Part shown: positions 34,504 through 44,528 of the stretch, one piece after another | Position numbering within the stretch: the stretch's first letter is position 1 | Layout of the letters: the number at the start of each line of letters is the position of its first letter | NCBI RefSeq assembly: GCF_000482865.1 | Contig: NZ_AXWW01000060.1 | Span: 1-44,528 of the forward strand | DNA: 44,528 nt | DNA from: Actinokineospora inagensis DSM 44258 | GTDB lineage: Bacteria > Actinomycetota > Actinomycetes > Mycobacteriales > Pseudonocardiaceae | Reading direction: 5' to 3' | Notes under the pieces: generated by a model | The model's database searches: none | Told to the model about the DNA's origin: nothing | The model's input: the letters and a program-made list of their open reading frames with translations, nothing else | Made by a program: the position numbers and the translations under genes

Positions 34504-35232
34504 ATGCGAAAGATCCTGGACCTCCTGCTTCCCCAGACCTGCGCGGGTTGCGGCGCCCCCGGCGGCGTCTGGTGCCCCGGTTGCGCGGCCACACTGGACG
34601 ATGTGCGCGTCGTCGAGCGCTCGGCCACCCGTGGATTGGCGCCGGTGTTGGCTTTGACGGCGTACGGCGGGGCGGTCCGGCGCGCGGTCATCGCTTACAA
34701 GGAACGCAACCGGTGGCCGTTGGCCCGTCCGCTCGGCTTGGCGTTGGCGGCCGCGCTGCCGCGGCTGGCCGCCTTGGTCCCGGCGGCCGCGGCCGCGTGG
34801 CCCGCTTTGGTCACCCTGTTGGGTGCCGAGGTTGGTGACGCTGAACCGGGGCACGGGCGCGGCGTGCTGTGGTTGGTGCCCGCGCCGTCCACCGCGGCCT
34901 CGATCCGGCGGCGCGGCGGGAACCACATGGCCCGGGTCGCCGGGATCGCGGCGGCCGCGCTCGGTGCGCGCGGCGTGCGGGCCGGGGTGGCGCCCGCGTT
35001 GGCGTACGGCCGCGGCACCCGGGACTCGGTCGGTCTCGACCGGGAACTGCGGGCGGCGAACGCGCGGCGGCACCTCGCGGTCGACCGCGCCGCGTTACCT
35101 CCATCGGGGTCGCCCGTCCTAGTGACCGACGATGTGATCACCACGGGTTCCACGGCGGCGGCCTGCGTGCGGGCGCTGCGTGCCGAGGGGCACCCGGTAC
35201 TCGCCGTGCTCGCCTGCGCGGCGACCGACTGA
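34504..35232 (+). CDS. comF: ComF-family phosphoribosyltransferase-like protein
   Basis: 242 residues. An N-terminal zinc-ribbon-like CAGCGAPGGVWCPGC (about 13-27) precedes a PRTase domain with IAYKERN, VPAPSTAASIRRRGGNHMARVA, and the PRPP loop VLVTDDVITTGSTAAACVRAL. ComF is needed for DNA uptake in competent bacteria, but actinobacterial members are usually of unknown role. Start ATG 34504. In mycobacteria comF precedes hpf and secA in the same direction; the same holds here. A gap of 505 bp separates it from hpf. Confidence 0.92.
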   Translation: MRKILDLLLPQTCAGCGAPGGVWCPGCAATLDDVRVVERSATRGLAPVLALTAYGGAVRRAVIAYKERNRWPLARPLGLALAAALPRLAALVPAAAAAWPALVTLLGAEVGDAEPGHGRGVLWLVPAPSTAASIRRRGGNHMARVAGIAAAALGARGVRAGVAPALAYGRGTRDSVGLDRELRAANARRHLAVDRAALPPSGSPVLVTDDVITTGSTAAACVRALRAEGHPVLAVLACAATD

Positions 35233-35737
35233 GGGCCGCCGCGTCCCAGATCCTGGTACCCCCGAAAGAGTGATGCCGGGCCGGGAACCAGCGGCGGCGC
35301 GGGCTCGTTGGCCGGTCATGAGGCTGAGCGCGTCGGGAGTTCACCGCCCGTTGGGGCAATGGTCGACTCCGGACGCCGGAATGTCCTCCGGCGCTGCTCG
35401 GCCGTCCACTCTGCGCCATCGGGGTGAACCGGTGTGCCGGGCGACGGGGACGCGCCCCACCCGGCGGGCGGTCGGGCCCGCGCGCTCCGTCACGCTCGGT
35501 CGCGAACGGATGTCGCCCGGCCCGGGGGCTGTTGCTGGGCCGGAACGCGAGCTAACGTGCTGCGCTATCACCGTTCCCGGTTGGCAGGGAGGAGGCGAGC
35601 AGCCCATGACCCTGGTGCCGGTGGAGCGCTGACCGCGCAGGTCGCGCCCAGTCCCGGACTTGGAATCCGCGGACCAGCCCGGTGCCAATCACGCACAACG
35701 CTGGAGCAGTACTCGCCGACAGCGAGGGAGGTCGTGT
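35233..35737 (+). promoter_or_regulatory. 505-bp hpf leader region
   Basis: No conventional gene. Contains a short hairpin (CGCCGGA/TCCGGCG, 35375-35394), a TAACGT -10 candidate at 35553-35558 with TTGCTG upstream (15 bp spacing), and a strong GGAGGAGG followed at 35606 by a nine-codon frame (ATG to TGA 35632). The hpf ribosome site GGGAGG ends 7 nt before the ATG at 35738. Inference: hpf has a leader of about 170 nt with a small upstream ORF. Confidence 0.5.
35606..35632 (+). CDS. Eight-residue upstream ORF before hpf
   Basis: ATG 35606, TGA at 35630-35632, product MTLVPVER. GGAGGAGG ends 10 nt before the start, one of the strongest ribosome sites in the window, yet no longer frame follows. 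It may be a leader peptide or chance. Confidence 0.3.
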   Translation: MTLVPVER

Positions 35738-36466
35738 ATGGACATCGTGGTTAAGGGCCGGAACGTCGAGGTGCCCGAGCACTACCGGACACACGTCGAG
35801 GAGAAGCTGAGCCGACTGGAGCGCTACGACCGCAAGGTCATCCGCTTCGACGTCGAGCTTTTCCACGAGCCCAACCGCAGGCAGTCGAAGAACTGCCAGC
35901 GGGTCGAGATCACCGGGAAGGGCCGCGGACCCGCCGTCCGCGCGGAGGCCTGCGCGGGCGACTTCTACGCCGCGCTCGACTTGGCGGTCAGCAAGCTGGA
36001 GAACCGACTCCGCCGCCTGCACGACCGCAGGCGCGTCCACCACGGCAGGCGCTCCCCCGCGTCGGTCGGCGAGGCGATCTCGGCCGTCACCGCGGTCGAC
36101 GGGATGCAACCCGCCGGGCGGACCGTGCTGCTGGCGACCCCCGAGTACGAGGGCGGCGGCGCCACCAACGGCGACCACCTCGACGCCGATCTCTCCGCCG
36201 AGTACGGCGGCGTCCCACTGCCCCGGCAACGCTGGGAAGACGACGCCACGGACGCCACTGAAGCTTCCCTGGACGGGGACTCGCTCCCCGGCCGCGTGGT
36301 GCGCGAGAAGGAGCACCCGGCCAAGCCCATGACCGTCGACCAGGCCCTCTACGAGATGGAACTGGTCGGCCACGACTTCTACCTCTTCGCCGACGCCGAC
36401 ACAGGCACCCCCAGCGTCGTCTACCGACGCCGTGCCTTCGACTACGGCGTCATCAAACTCGTCTGA
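35738..36466 (+). CDS. hpf: Long-form ribosome hibernation promoting factor
   Basis: 242 residues. N-terminal RaiA-type domain (about 1-105; MDIVVKGRNVEVPEHYRTHV, then a KLSRLERYDRKVIRFDVELF helix-strand), a variable acidic linker (about 125-190), and the C-terminal dimerisation domain (about 190-242; MTVDQALYEMELVGHDFYLF, then YRRRAFDYGVIKLV). Long HPF alone makes 100S ribosome dimers in stationary phase. ATG 35738 is 6 nt after GGGAGG. It lies between comF and secA as in other actinobacteria. A hairpin terminator follows. Confidence 0.95.
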   Translation: MDIVVKGRNVEVPEHYRTHVEEKLSRLERYDRKVIRFDVELFHEPNRRQSKNCQRVEITGKGRGPAVRAEACAGDFYAALDLAVSKLENRLRRLHDRRRVHHGRRSPASVGEAISAVTAVDGMQPAGRTVLLATPEYEGGGATNGDHLDADLSAEYGGVPLPRQRWEDDATDATEASLDGDSLPGRVVREKEHPAKPMTVDQALYEMELVGHDFYLFADADTGTPSVVYRRRAFDYGVIKLV

Positions 36467-36481
36467 TCCCGCTGAACCGAA

Positions 36482-36511
36482 TGCCCCGGGGGACCAGGCA
36501 CCCCCGGGGCA
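36482..36511 (+). terminator. Intrinsic terminator of hpf
   Basis: An 11-bp stem (TGCCCCGGGGG, 36482-36492, with CCCCCGGGGCA, 36501-36511) and an 8-nt loop, 15 bp after the hpf stop. No U-run. Confidence 0.8.
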
Positions 36512-36765
36512 CCGGCACGCCCACACCCGGACGCCCACCCTGCCTGCGCCTTGTGCACCTACCGCGGGCGCTCTCCCGTCGCCCCGAGCGGCACAGTCCT
36601 TGCCAGGACTCGGATATCGGCGCCGACCAGTGCGACCGCACCCAGGTGACCGCCGTGCCGGAACTCGGCCACCGCGACCCTCGCTCGGCCCGGATACCCG
36701 CAACGCGACCTCCGCCGAAGTCGGGGAGGCGGGCAGGCCGCCGCCGAATCGGCAGGCCAACGGGG

Positions 36766-36817
36766 TTGTCCACCTACCGGCAGGTCGGGTTGTCCACATA
36801 CCGGCGAGTTGCCCACA
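36766..36817 (+). other. Cluster of three DnaA-box-like motifs upstream of secA
   Basis: TTGTCCACC (36766-36774), TTGTCCACA (36790-36798) and TTGCCCACA (36809-36817), same orientation, spaced 24 and 19 bp. The first two are inside a larger direct repeat (GGGTTGTCCACNTACCGGC). Confidence 0.6.
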
Positions 36818-36835
36818 GCGCAGCCGCCGCCCGCC

Positions 36836-36862
36836 TTGACAGGTCGCCGTTCGCGGTAGGTT
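36836..36862 (+). promoter_or_regulatory. Promoter-like sequence in the hpf-secA gap
   Basis: TTGACA at 36836-36841 and TAGGTT at 36857-36862, separated by 15 bp (short of the usual 16-18). It is 5 bp before an ATG at 36868 that opens an 80-codon low-complexity frame (36868-37110), which I do not support as a gene. The 36490-37225 gap otherwise holds a GGGTCTGCGTGGCC-type degenerate repeat (36894-36972). Confidence 0.4.
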
Positions 36863-37161
36863 CAGGAATGGGCCCCCGGCCCCCGGGTGGGTGGGGTCTG
36901 CGTGGCCGGGTCGGGTCTTCGTGGCCGGCTCTGCCTGGCGGGTTCGCGTGGCCGGGTCTGCGTGGCCGCCGGGTGAAGGGTGGTCAAGGGGGCGGTTCGG
37001 GCGGGGCGAACGGTGGGTGGACGGGGTGTTCCCACTTAACACCTGCCGCCTTGTCCGGAACCTCCCGAGCCGGTGGGCCGTTGGTCCAGAGGTGGAGGTC
37101 ATCCGGGTAGCGTGCGCGGCGCCGTCTGGCGGTGTCGGTGCACGTCGTTCGCCCGGTTGCC

Positions 37162-37167
37162 TACGAT
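37162..37167 (+). promoter_or_regulatory. Likely -10 box for secA
   Basis: TACGAT matches TANNNT. Transcription from about 37174 would give a 50-nt leader before ATG 37226. GAGGTCGA, 6 nt before the ATG, is the probable ribosome site. Confidence 0.45.
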
Positions 37168-37225
37168 GGCGAAACAGGAGCGTCCGTAGCGGGCGCACGA
37201 CTATCAGCTAGCGAGGTCGACTCGG

Positions 37226-40111
<2,886 letters not shown>

Positions 40112-40123
40112 CGACTGACACCG

Positions 40124-40162
40124 GGTGGGGATGGTCAACCAAGACCATCCCCACCTTTTTTT
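40124..40162 (+). terminator. Classical rho-independent terminator of secA
   Basis: A 13-bp perfect stem (GGTGGGGATGGTC, 40124-40136, with its complement at 40143-40155), a 6-nt loop, and seven T (40156-40162). It is the only terminator in the window with a full T-run. Confidence 0.95.
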
Positions 40163-40201
40163 GTCCACCGGTGAACGGGCCGCCCGGGGTTTCCGGTCTG
40201 G

Positions 40202-40639
40202 TCACAAGCCGACCAACCGCAGGACCCGCCACCGCCATTCCCCGCTTTCCCGTTCCACCCTTCCCGCCATCACCCGCACCCACCACTTCCCCACCTCGGG
40301 CATGATCCGCACCACCGCCGCGACTTCCACCACACCAGCGGACACCTCACACGTGTGCACCCGCATCAACCGGTACCGCGCCCGGGGCCCCCGCCGCCGC
40401 GTCAACATGGCCTCATAAGTCTCCGCGGGCAAAATCCCGTGCAACTGGGCCAAAGCGCGCTTGCCCTCCAACGCTTCCAGCAGCAACATCAACACCCGCC
40501 ACAGGAACTCCCGTGGTACGCCGCGCAAAACCAGCGACCGGACCGGTGACGCGGGCGGCGTGCGCCACCGCTCCTCATCGGCCTCGATCGCGGGTTCGTA
40601 CGCCACCAGCGCCCTGACCTGCACGGTGTCTCCCTCCAT
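40202..40639 (-). CDS. DUF6459-like small protein (Rv3231c-type region)
   Basis: 145 residues. A variable N-terminus precedes LWRVLMLLLEALEGKRALAQL, then a HGILPAETYEAMLTRR segment, a VHTCEVSAGVVEVAAVVR strand pair, and a WRWRVLRLVGL end. I recall this layout from the DUF6459 proteins found just downstream of secA in Streptomyces; no function is known. ATG 40639 is close to a divergent HAD gene (80-bp gap). It is convergent with secA, whose terminator lies between. Confidence 0.8.
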   Translation of the reverse strand: MEGDTVQVRALVAYEPAIEADEERWRTPPASPVRSLVLRGVPREFLWRVLMLLLEALEGKRALAQLHGILPAETYEAMLTRRRGPRARYRLMRVHTCEVSAGVVEVAAVVRIMPEVGKWWVRVMAGRVERESGEWRWRVLRLVGL

Positions 40640-40719
40640 CCCGGACTGCGCCAGGACAGAAGGGGTGCTCGGGAGCCCACCGCACCGCCCTCACCCCAAG
40701 TGGTGAACAATCCCCGACC

Positions 40720-41073
40720 ATGCGGGCACTGATCGTCGACTACGCGGGCGTGTTCACCGAGGAGGGCATCCCGGAACTCGTCCGGCGGTACCGGGCGAAG
40801 GGGTTCAAAACCGCGCTCATCTCCAACGCGGACGTCGTCCCGAATCTCCCGGACGTCTTCGACGCCGTTCTGGTCTCCGGACTGGAAGGGGTCGCCAAAC
40901 CGAACGCGGAAATCTACCGGCGCGCGGCGGAACGGCTCGGTGTGGCCCCGCGGGAATGCGTTTTCCTCGACGACGTCGCCGAATACGTCCGCGGCGCGGC
41001 GGGGGCGGGCATGGTCGGCGTCCACCACCGCGACTACCAGTCCACAGTGGACGAACTAGCGGTCCTGCTGTGA
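40720..41073 (+). CDS. Minimal capless HAD-family hydrolase
   Basis: 117 residues, half the usual HAD length. Motif I VDYAGVFTEE keeps the nucleophile Asp, but its +2 acid is Ala. Motif II LISNAD, motif III Lys in VAKPNAEIY, and motif IV VFLDDVAEYVRGA follow closely, leaving no space for a cap domain. A truncated core could still fold, and similar small HADs with a G/A at this position occur in actinobacteria; substrate and activity are open. Start ATG 40720 has no clear Shine-Dalgarno. Convergent with the methyltransferase gene, 10 bp away. Confidence 0.85.
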   Translation: MRALIVDYAGVFTEEGIPELVRRYRAKGFKTALISNADVVPNLPDVFDAVLVSGLEGVAKPNAEIYRRAAERLGVAPRECVFLDDVAEYVRGAAGAGMVGVHHRDYQSTVDELAVLL

Positions 41074-41083
41074 GCTGGGGACC

Positions 41084-41839
41084 CTACTGTGAGCGCCGCA
41101 CCAGTTCGAAGCACAGCACCGCGGCCGCCGAAGCCACGTTCAGCGACTCGACCCCGCCCGCCATCGGGATGGACAGCCACCGGTTGACGTGCGGCCGCAC
41201 CCCCTCGGTGACCCCGGACGTCTCGCTGCCCAGGACGAACGCCGCCGGGACCGGGAGGTCCGCGTCGAACACCGTCCGGCGGGCGCCCGCGTCGAGCCCG
41301 TAGAGCGGGTACCCGGCCGCGCGCAGTTCGGCGGCGGCGTCGGCGGCCGTGGCACACCGCAGGACCGGGGCGGTGAACGCGACCCCGGCCGACGCCTTGA
41401 CCACCAGCGGATCGATGCCCGCCACCCCCCGGCGGGGAACCACGATCCCGCCGAGTCCCGCCGCCGTCGCGGTTCGCAGGATCATCCCCACGTTCGCGGG
41501 CGTGGTGATCCCGTCCAGCAGCAGCACCGACTTCGGGCGCCGGGCCAGCGCCTCGGTGAGCGTGCGCATCCGGGGCGCGACGACGTCGGCCAGCACGCCC
41601 TGATCTTGCTTGCCGTTGCCCGCGAGGACCTTCACCCGGTGCGCCGACGCGCGCTGGACCGGCACGCCGCGGTCGCGGGCGGCGTCCAGGATCTCCCGGG
41701 CGGCGGGGCCGTGCGCGGTGTCGGCGAGCACCACCTTGTCCACCGTCAGCCTGGGGTCCGCCAACGCCTCCAGCACCGGCTTGCGGCCGTACACCGTGAC
41801 GAACCGGTCCTTGGGGGAAACCGCTGGGGTGGGGGGCAC
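41084..41839 (-). CDS. SpoU/TrmH-family RNA 2'-O-methyltransferase
   Basis: 251 residues. An N-terminal RNA-binding L30e-like part (VYGRKPVLEALADPRLTVDKV) is followed by the knotted SPOUT domain with LLLDGITTPANVGMILRTA (motif 1), VLGSETSGVTEGVRPHV (motif 2) and SIPMAGGVESLNVASAAAV (motif 3), the SAM-binding knot. It is like RlmB, which methylates 23S rRNA, but the target could also be another rRNA or tRNA site. GTG 41839 is the best available start, with weak ribosome-site support; the ORF remains open far upstream through unrelated sequence. Confidence 0.9.
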   Translation of the reverse strand: MPPTPAVSPKDRFVTVYGRKPVLEALADPRLTVDKVVLADTAHGPAAREILDAARDRGVPVQRASAHRVKVLAGNGKQDQGVLADVVAPRMRTLTEALARRPKSVLLLDGITTPANVGMILRTATAAGLGGIVVPRRGVAGIDPLVVKASAGVAFTAPVLRCATAADAAAELRAAGYPLYGLDAGARRTVFDADLPVPAAFVLGSETSGVTEGVRPHVNRWLSIPMAGGVESLNVASAAAVLCFELVRRSQ

Positions 41840-41956
41840 CCGAGCAGGATCGCACGGGCCGCGCTCACCCCTCCGCACCGGCTGGGATGTGCCAGCATGG
41901 GACGGGAGCCGGCAGAGTCCGGCGGGAACTGGTGACGACCGTGAGAGCGTGATGAG

Positions 41957-42460
41957 TTGAGGGTTTACATACCGGCGACGGTGGCGATGCTGCGCGAGTT
42001 GAGTTCCGCCGGGGAGCTGGCCGCCGTGAGCGGCACCGCCTTCGCGCTCACCCCGGCCCTGCGCGAGTCGTACGCGACCGGCGGCGACGAGGAGCTGGAG
42101 TACGCGGCGATGCTCGACGCCGCTCGGGCCTCGCTGCGCCTGCTCGGCGCCGAGCTGGCCACCGACCCGGACGTGCCGATGCGCCGCGCCGTGGTCGCCG
42201 CCGATGTGGACGGCGCGCAGTTGCGACCGGACCTGGACCACGCCGTGGTCCGGCTGACCGGTCCGGTGCCGATGAAGGTCGTCGCCTCGGTCCACTTGGA
42301 CACCGAGGAGGCCGTGGTCGCGGTGCGGGCCGCCGTGGCCGCGGTGGACGCCGCCGACCTGGGCGATCCGGACGCCGAGTTCGTCCTCGGCGACGCCGAG
42401 GACCACGAGCTGGCCTGGTACGCCCCGCAGGAGCTGCCCTTCCTGCTGGAGCTGCTGTAA
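41957..42460 (+). CDS. DUF6912-like protein
   Basis: 167 residues from TTG 41957. The opening VYIPATVAMLRELSSAGEL and the ELEYAAMLDAARASLRLL and LRPDLDHAVVRL segments match my recollection of DUF6912, an uncharacterised actinobacterial family found near secA. It is acidic and soluble. No motif suggests an enzyme. It precedes the ALDH gene by 105 bp on the same strand. Confidence 0.85.
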   Translation: MRVYIPATVAMLRELSSAGELAAVSGTAFALTPALRESYATGGDEELEYAAMLDAARASLRLLGAELATDPDVPMRRAVVAADVDGAQLRPDLDHAVVRLTGPVPMKVVASVHLDTEEAVVAVRAAVAAVDAADLGDPDAEFVLGDAEDHELAWYAPQELPFLLELL

Positions 42461-42565
42461 CCGGAGTTCATCCCATGACAGGATGTACGCGAGTGCGCGG
42501 GCCACGAGCACGCCAACCCGCCGACTGAGAGTCCGAGCCGAACGCCCAGGGAGGCGAGCCACACA

Positions 42566-44194
42566 ATGGACGCCGTTTCGTCCGTCCCACCCCCGTTGAA
42601 CGAGCCGGTCGGCTCCTACGCGCCCGGTACGCCGCGGCGCGAGTCGCTGCGGCGCCGGATCGCCGAGCTGGAGGCCGAGCAGGCCGACCTCACCATGACC
42701 ATCGGCGGCAGGCAGCGGCTGGCCGCCGGTGACCGGGTCAACGTCGTCCAGCCGCACGACCACCAGCACGTCCTCGGCGTCACCGCCCAGGCCACCACCG
42801 GCGACGTCGCCGACGCGGTCGCCGCCGCCAAGGCCGCCGCCCCCGCCTGGCGCGAGCTGCCCTTCGACGAACGCGCCGCCGTCCTGCTGCGCGCCGCCGA
42901 CCTGCTCGCGGGCCCGTGGCGCGACACCCTCAACGCCGCCACCATCCTCGGCCAGTCCAAGTCGGCCCAGCAGGCCGAGATCGACGCCGCCTGCGAGCTC
43001 ATCGACTTCTGGCGGTTCAACGTCGCCTTCGGCAGGCGGGTCCTCGAGGAGCAGCCCGAGTCCGCCCCCGGCGTGTGGAACCGTTTCGACCACCGCCCGC
43101 TGGACGGCTTCGTCACCGCGATCACCCCGTTCAACTTCACCGCCATCGCGGGCAACCTCCCCACCGCGCCCGCCCTGATGGGCAACACGGTCATCTGGAA
43201 GCCGTCCCCCACCCAGCAGCTCGCCGCCCACTACACGATGCGACTGCTGGAAGCCGCGGGCCTGCCCCCCGGCGTCATCAACCTGGTCACCGGCGACGGC
43301 GCCGCGCTCTCCGAGGTCGCCCTCACCGACCCCGACTTCGCGGGCCTGCACTTCACCGGCTCCACGAAGACCTTCAAGCACCTGTGGCAGCTCATCGGCT
43401 CGAACCTCGACACCTACCGCTCATACCCCCGCATCGTGGGCGAGACCGGCGGCAAGGACTTCGTGGTCGCCCACCCCTCGGCCGACCCCACCGCCGTCGT
43501 CATCGGCTTGGTCCGCGGTGCTTTCGAGTACCAGGGCCAAAAGTGCTCAGCCGCCTCCCGCGCCTACATCGCCCGATCCCTCTGGGAAGGCGGCGTCCGC
43601 GACCAACTCGCCGACGTGACATCGTCCCTGTCCTACGGCGACGTCACCGACTTCACCCACTTCGGCGGAGCCGTCATCGACGCCCGCGCATTCGCGAAAC
43701 ACAAAGAAGCCCTCACCGCCGCCGCCGCGAACTCGTCAATCGAGATCCTGGCCGGTGGGACAGCGGACGACTCCGTCGGCTACTTCGTCCAGCCCACTGT
43801 ATTGGTTGGCAGCGACCCACTCCAGGACGTTTTCACAACCGAATACTTCGGCCCGATTCTCGCGGTACACGTCTACGAGGACGCGGAATACGCGAAAGTA
43901 CTGGAGTTGGTGGACACCTCCTCGCCATACGCCCTGACCGGCGCAGTATTCGCGACCGACCGGTCAGCCGTGGAAGAAGCCCACCGCGCCCTGCGCTTCT
44001 CGGCAGGAAACTTCTACGTGAACGACAAGCCGACCGGGGCAGTAGTCGGACAACAACCGTTCGGCGGGGCACGAGCTTCGGGAACCAACGACAAGGCAGG
44101 CTCAATCTACAACCTGCAGCGGTGGGTCAGCCCAAGGTCGGTAAAGGAAACCTTTGTCCCCCCAACAGACCACCGATACCCACACATGGGCTAG
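42566..44194 (+). CDS. pruA: L-glutamate gamma-semialdehyde (1-pyrroline-5-carboxylate) dehydrogenase
   Basis: 542 residues. Oxidises glutamate semialdehyde from proline breakdown to glutamate with NAD. The N-terminal extension and length are those of the stand-alone actinobacterial enzyme (about 540 aa). The catalytic pair is Glu293 in VGETGGKDF and Cys327 in YQGQKCSAASR; the cofactor loop is FTGSTKTFKHL. ATG 42566 is 11 nt after GGGAGG. No proline dehydrogenase or PucR-type regulator is in the window, so the usual partners lie elsewhere or just beyond. Terminator hairpin follows. Confidence 0.94.
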   Translation: MDAVSSVPPPLNEPVGSYAPGTPRRESLRRRIAELEAEQADLTMTIGGRQRLAAGDRVNVVQPHDHQHVLGVTAQATTGDVADAVAAAKAAAPAWRELPFDERAAVLLRAADLLAGPWRDTLNAATILGQSKSAQQAEIDAACELIDFWRFNVAFGRRVLEEQPESAPGVWNRFDHRPLDGFVTAITPFNFTAIAGNLPTAPALMGNTVIWKPSPTQQLAAHYTMRLLEAAGLPPGVINLVTGDGAALSEVALTDPDFAGLHFTGSTKTFKHLWQLIGSNLDTYRSYPRIVGETGGKDFVVAHPSADPTAVVIGLVRGAFEYQGQKCSAASRAYIARSLWEGGVRDQLADVTSSLSYGDVTDFTHFGGAVIDARAFAKHKEALTAAAANSSIEILAGGTADDSVGYFVQPTVLVGSDPLQDVFTTEYFGPILAVHVYEDAEYAKVLELVDTSSPYALTGAVFATDRSAVEEAHRALRFSAGNFYVNDKPTGAVVGQQPFGGARASGTNDKAGSIYNLQRWVSPRSVKETFVPPTDHRYPHMG

Positions 44195-44208
44195 ATGAAT
44201 GAACTCCC

Positions 44209-44247
44209 AAGACGGGGTCGACCACCCACCCAGTCCGACCCCGTCTT
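44209..44247 (+). terminator. Intrinsic terminator of the P5C dehydrogenase gene
   Basis: A 12-bp stem (AAGACGGGGTCG, 44209-44220, with its complement at 44236-44247), a 15-nt loop, then GCTTACT. It is 14 bp after the stop codon. Confidence 0.85.
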
Positions 44248-44280
44248 GCTTACTACAACACCACCACAACCACACTAGAA

Positions 44281-44460
44281 CGCCTCACCCCGACACCCAC
44301 ACCAGCGCACCCGAAAAACCAACGCCTCACCGACGAAGCCCCACACCCGCACCGCCCCCCCCAAAAAAAAATAAGAACTCCACCCCATATCGACGAAGTC
44401 CCACACTTGCACCGCCCCCCCCCGGGGGAAACCGTCGTGCGGTGAAGCACCACACAGAAC
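44281..44460. repeat. Iterated CTTCGTCGAT units (copy 2, reverse orientation)
   Basis: On the plus strand ATCGACGAAG at 44389-44398, a one-mismatch copy at 44329-44338, and a diverged core at 44438-44447. They alternate with A-runs (A9 at 44363-44371) and C-runs (C8 and C9). In reverse complement the order and surrounding words (GTGTGG, CTTCGTCGAT, T-run, GGGGCG) match the 21.9-22.05 kb array. Confidence 0.75.
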
Positions 44461-44496
44461 TGGCACCGCGCGCCTCGGGACCCGCCGACACCAACC

Positions 44497-44528
44497 GCCC
44501 GTTGTGGTGGAGTTGTTTTGTTTGGGGG
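44497..44528. repeat. Half of the long-stem inverted repeat element (copy 2), cut by the window end
   Basis: GCCCGTTGTGGTGGAGTTGT followed by TTTGTTTGGGGG repeats the arm of the 21.7-kb element with no mismatch to its right arm (reverse-complemented). The preceding 20-30 bp also match the 21.8-kb flank at high identity. The second arm should lie beyond the window. Confidence 0.9.

Noticed and set aside
36868-37110. 80-codon ORF behind a TTGACA/TAGGTT promoter-like sequence
   Set aside because: Low-complexity Gly/Pro/Arg product reflecting a degenerate DNA repeat; the promoter spacing is suboptimal. The promoter-like sequence is listed, the gene is not.

Overview
The window is GC-rich, high-coding-density actinobacterial DNA. 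The gene content (mtrA-mtrB-lpqB, whiB1, a PdtaS-type kinase, a sigR/rsrA pair, the 24-residue ribosomal protein bL37, leaderless genes, DnaA-box-like TTGTCCACA motifs) points to the Mycobacteriales/Pseudonocardiales branch. The overall style fits a Pseudonocardiaceae member, but I cannot name a genus from sequence alone. No tRNA, rRNA, CRISPR array, transposase or phage gene was seen. Most genes are core housekeeping or regulatory genes.

Layout. 1-5.5 kb: a 57-bp tandem repeat; a small membrane protein gene with its own operator-like palindrome and terminator; a PAS-GGDEF-EAL protein; malic enzyme. 5.5-8.9 kb: rmlC, a divergent nickel-SOD pair (maturation protease sodX and sodN), a histidine phosphatase, two GNAT acetyltransferases and a membrane protein. 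9.1-14.6 kb: lipid kinase, whiB1 with two CRP-like sites, PdtaS-like kinase, bL37, a 0.7-kb minisatellite containing a perfect (7 bp)x12 tract, and rsrA-sigR with a canonical SigR autoregulatory promoter. 14.6-21.3 kb: ybaK, phzF, rsgA, aroA, SRAP peptidase, an alpha/beta hydrolase, an LppX-like lipoprotein and a small zinc-ribbon gene. 21.3-22.1 kb: gene-free repeat region with a long-stem inverted repeat and an iterated CTTCGTCGAT element. 22.1-32.0 kb: lpqB, mtrB, mtrA (minus), a VOC protein, a large NACHT NTPase, tmk and ahcY. 32.1-40.1 kb: membrane hydrolase, comF, hpf and secA (plus). 40.2-44.2 kb: DUF6459-like gene, minimal HAD, TrmH-type methyltransferase, DUF6912-like gene and a P5C dehydrogenase. 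The window ends inside a second copy of the 21.8-kb repeat element.

How it works together. Several neighbours form known units: MtrAB-LpqB signalling, SigR-RsrA thiol-oxidative control, SodN with its processing protease, HPF next to SecA, and AroA with RsgA. The most unusual items are: the composite dispersed repeat found at both 21.7-22.0 kb and the window end, each time placed just behind a gene's stop codon; the NACHT NTPase inserted between mtrA and tmk; the minisatellite; intergenic DnaA-box clusters; and widespread leaderless start signals (a TANNNT -10 box 6-8 nt before the start codon). I found no convincing multi-gene novel system. The best candidates for undescribed biology are the repeat family and the NACHT protein.
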